From Eublepharis macularius (taxonomy: Eukaryota > Chordata > Lepidosauria > Squamata > Eublepharidae): DNA of 64,000 nt. Positions 61,916-64,000 of this stretch are shown piece after piece (the first letter of the stretch is position 1; each line of letters starts with the position of its first letter). Location: contig NC_072805.1 of the NCBI RefSeq assembly GCF_028583425.1, positions 17,308,001 through 17,372,000 on the forward strand. The letters are read 5' to 3'. Both the position numbers and the translations under genes were made by a program. The notes beneath the pieces are model-generated. The model had not been told where the DNA came from. It did not search any database and saw nothing but the letters and a program-made list of their open reading frames with translations.

Positions 61916-62607
61916 CAGTACAGAAGCGTCAGTGAAAGACCACTATTCCTCTGTCACCCATTTTGCACTGCAATGTGCAGTAAGAGAACACCGGGTATGT
62001 TCTAGCGGGCAACCCACAAGATAAAAATGTTCACATAGGGCAACATTTAGGCCCAACAGATCTGACCAGTAGGCTTGCTTGAATGGTGTATGCGCCACTG
62101 ACCCAAAACTCTCTACAAGGCATGGGGGATTTCCATGCCAGATATGTAGAAATCCTTGATAGAGAGGTCAATGCAACAGGACAAATTCTGAAACTACGGG
62201 CTTTAAGTGCAATCTCTAAAATGTTCCATCCAAAGCAAACAAAAAAGAATCCTACACAGACATTTCAGGAAGTGTGTGTTCTCTACTGCGTAAGCCATCC
62301 CATGTGATAAGCACAGATCTGTTCTACTTCAGGCAGACAATGCAGAAATTTTGTTCGGGCTGTGGTTCCCAGTGGAACAAACACCCAACAAAACAAATCT
62401 TTATTTTTCCATTTCATTTGCATCTATACCGTTTTTCATGAAAGAAAAGGTAGCACACATTTCTATATGCATTTATTAAAAAGTGGCCGTGTTCTGCTTT
62501 TCCAAACATGTTCAGCACCACGACAGTAAACATGTAACACAATTCAAAAAACACAGCCCATTATACAGGATTTCCAACTGGCCTGGAGAAAAGTCCTTTA
62601 GCAGAGA

Positions 62608-62845
62608 CTTCACAGCCATTTTCACACATCCTAACCGTAGCAGAAAATTACGCAAAACAGCGTCTTCATGGTACAATTTCCTGTCATGATTCCATTTCAT
62701 GGCGCAATTTCTGACGTCGTCGCGCCATGAAACCAAGTCATGATGGGAAGTCAAGCCCTAAAGATGCTGCCGTTCCATGAGTTTTGCATGATTTTGTGCG
62801 ACAGTTAAGACACGTGATAACGGCTTCCATGTAGAAATGGACAGC
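62608..62845. mobile_element. Decayed foldback MITE, GGCCGTTTCCACAC family
   Basis: AGCCATTTTCACACATCC at the left and CGGCTTCCATGTAGAAATGG at the right are weak inverted matches; ACGCAAAACAGCGTC-type arms remain inside. Edges approximate. Confidence 0.45.
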
Positions 62846-63141
62846 AGAAGCTTTTCATAGCATGGAGATAAAGAATATTGCCTGGTAAATAGCATCCCAT
62901 TAAGACTCTGTTAAATGAGTAAGACTTTTTTTCCCCAGAGCAGCTGGCAACCTTAAGCACCTAAGTTACAAATAATTGCTAAAACTGCAAGTCTAAAAGG
63001 GTACATCTCAAACAACATAAACAGCAGAGGAGGCCAGCCGATTTTCACAGTAGCTGGTAAAAGCTAGTATTACGATATTAATAGTGGAGGCAGAATCAGC
63101 AGGTTTGTATTCTGCAGTCCCTTTCCATTTGACTAAGTGCT

Positions 63142-63353
63142 AGGGTTGCCAGCCTCCAGGTAGTGGCTGGAGATCTGTCGGAATTACAACTGGTCTCCAG
63201 GCCACAGAGTTCACCTGGAGAAAAGGGCTACTTTGGGGGGTGGACTCTATGGAATTATGCCATGCCAAGGTCCTTTCCCTCCCCAAACCCCACTTTCTCC
63301 AGGTTTCACCTCCCAGATTTCCAGGAATTTCCCAACTTGGAGCTGGCAACCAT
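63142..63353. mobile_element. Short element with GGTTGCCAGC ends and a 10-bp target duplication
   Basis: 212 bp, starting AGGGTTGCCAGC and ending GCTGGCAACCAT. The ten bases ACTAAGTGCT stand at 63132-63141 and again at 63354-63363. A 9-10 bp duplication is unlike hAT (8), Tc1 (2) or Harbinger (3) and would suit a Mutator-like element; the family is not settled. Confidence 0.7.
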
Positions 63354-63363
63354 ACTAAGTGCT

Positions 63364-64000
63364 CTTGAAGAAATATAATTTTGAAAGGAAGATGGCACTA
63401 AATTATTGACAGAGTATCCAAACCTTACCTTCCACTTGCGCACACTCTAGCACAAACACCACTGCAGCAGCCTGCAGCCCTGTGTGACAGATCATTGTCC
63501 ACGGCACGCATGGAACAGCATTCCGCCACCCCCCCAAAACAGAAAACTCACTTTTAAAATACAGACATGACTTTGTTAACTTTGAAATACGACACACACA
63601 CACTGCTTGCACAAGCTCCTGCAGATCAACACCAAGTTCAAGTTCCACTGACGTCTTGTTGGACACCGGCCAGCAACCAGACCCAAACCTAATTAGCTTC
63701 TGATAGAATCCTCCTCCAGGTACCTGCGGAGCATACCTTTGAGAGCACTTAGATCCAGGTATCCTTATCATATCTGAATGTGATTCTGAGAGGAAAATGC
63801 ATTTCTTCATATAGAAGAGAAAAAGGGGTTTCAAAGGAGAGCACCGATTTTCTAACTGGCAGCTCTCCTGTGAACAAGACAGCAGGGCAGCAAACTGGCA
63901 AATGGGGCAACTCAATTCACTTCCCAGCTCTGCCACATACAATCCTGGGTGACCTACCTAGGATCACACCATTTCATTCACTTCCCTGTTTGACACGGCT
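63364..64000. other. Upstream flank, possible non-coding exon on the minus strand
   Basis: A 179-codon minus-strand frame (63403-63942) has no recognisable domain. Within it, GCGCAAGTGGAAG/GTAAGG gives a fair donor near 63428 that could end a 5' UTR exon spliced to the CAG acceptor at 58086. Speculative. Confidence 0.2.

Noticed and set aside
63403-63942. 179-codon minus-strand open frame
   Set aside because: No similarity to a known family recognised; kept only as a possible site of a 5' non-coding exon.

Overview
The window looks like nuclear DNA from a squamate reptile (lizard or gecko grade; species not determined). It carries CR1/L2-type and reptile-type L1 LINE pieces, 5S-rRNA-derived SINEs, a tRNA-headed SINE of the Sauria type, MIR-like SINEs and many short inverted-repeat DNA transposons. 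Its one recognisable gene has ordinary GT-AG introns. Nothing looks bacterial, viral or organellar.

Host gene: eleven exons on the minus strand, from 58085 down to 32453, join in one frame. They encode a predicted 521-residue protein with an N-terminal kinase-like domain, a proline- and charge-rich linker and a C-terminal CARD. Order, length and exon count fit RIPK2, the adaptor kinase that links the NOD1/NOD2 sensors to NF-kB. The sequence is divergent, and the catalytic loop reads HRS where an active kinase has HRD (RIPK2 has HHD). The DFG motif reads DYG. I read the gene as a RIPK2-like paralogue that is probably a CARD pseudokinase. This is the most interesting object in the window.

Layout: 1-8400 is repeats and unassigned DNA. 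A CpG island at about 8440-9140 has no gene I can assign to it. 9150-32400 is repeat-rich intergenic DNA. 32453-58085 is the RIPK2-like gene; its introns hold an almost full-length but 5'-truncated CR1/L2-group LINE (50285-52895), an L1 ORF1 remnant, a nested stack of transposons at 45430-46658 and many MITEs. 58086-64000 is 5' flank or first intron with more repeats and a GC-rich block at about 58925-59620.

Repeat biology: at least five non-autonomous DNA transposon families can be separated by their ends and target duplications. One hAT MITE family has CAGGGCTTTTTTT ends and 8-bp duplications. A second hAT-like element with TAGACATGGGCACGAAC ends is flanked by a perfect 8-bp duplication. 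Another hAT-like family has CAGGGG ends. Two foldback families (GGCCGTTTCCACAC ends with 3-bp duplications; GGGCCAAGCTAC ends with TAA-type duplications) are also present. All coordinates were read by eye; exon edges should be exact, while repeat edges without stated duplications are good to roughly 10-20 bases.
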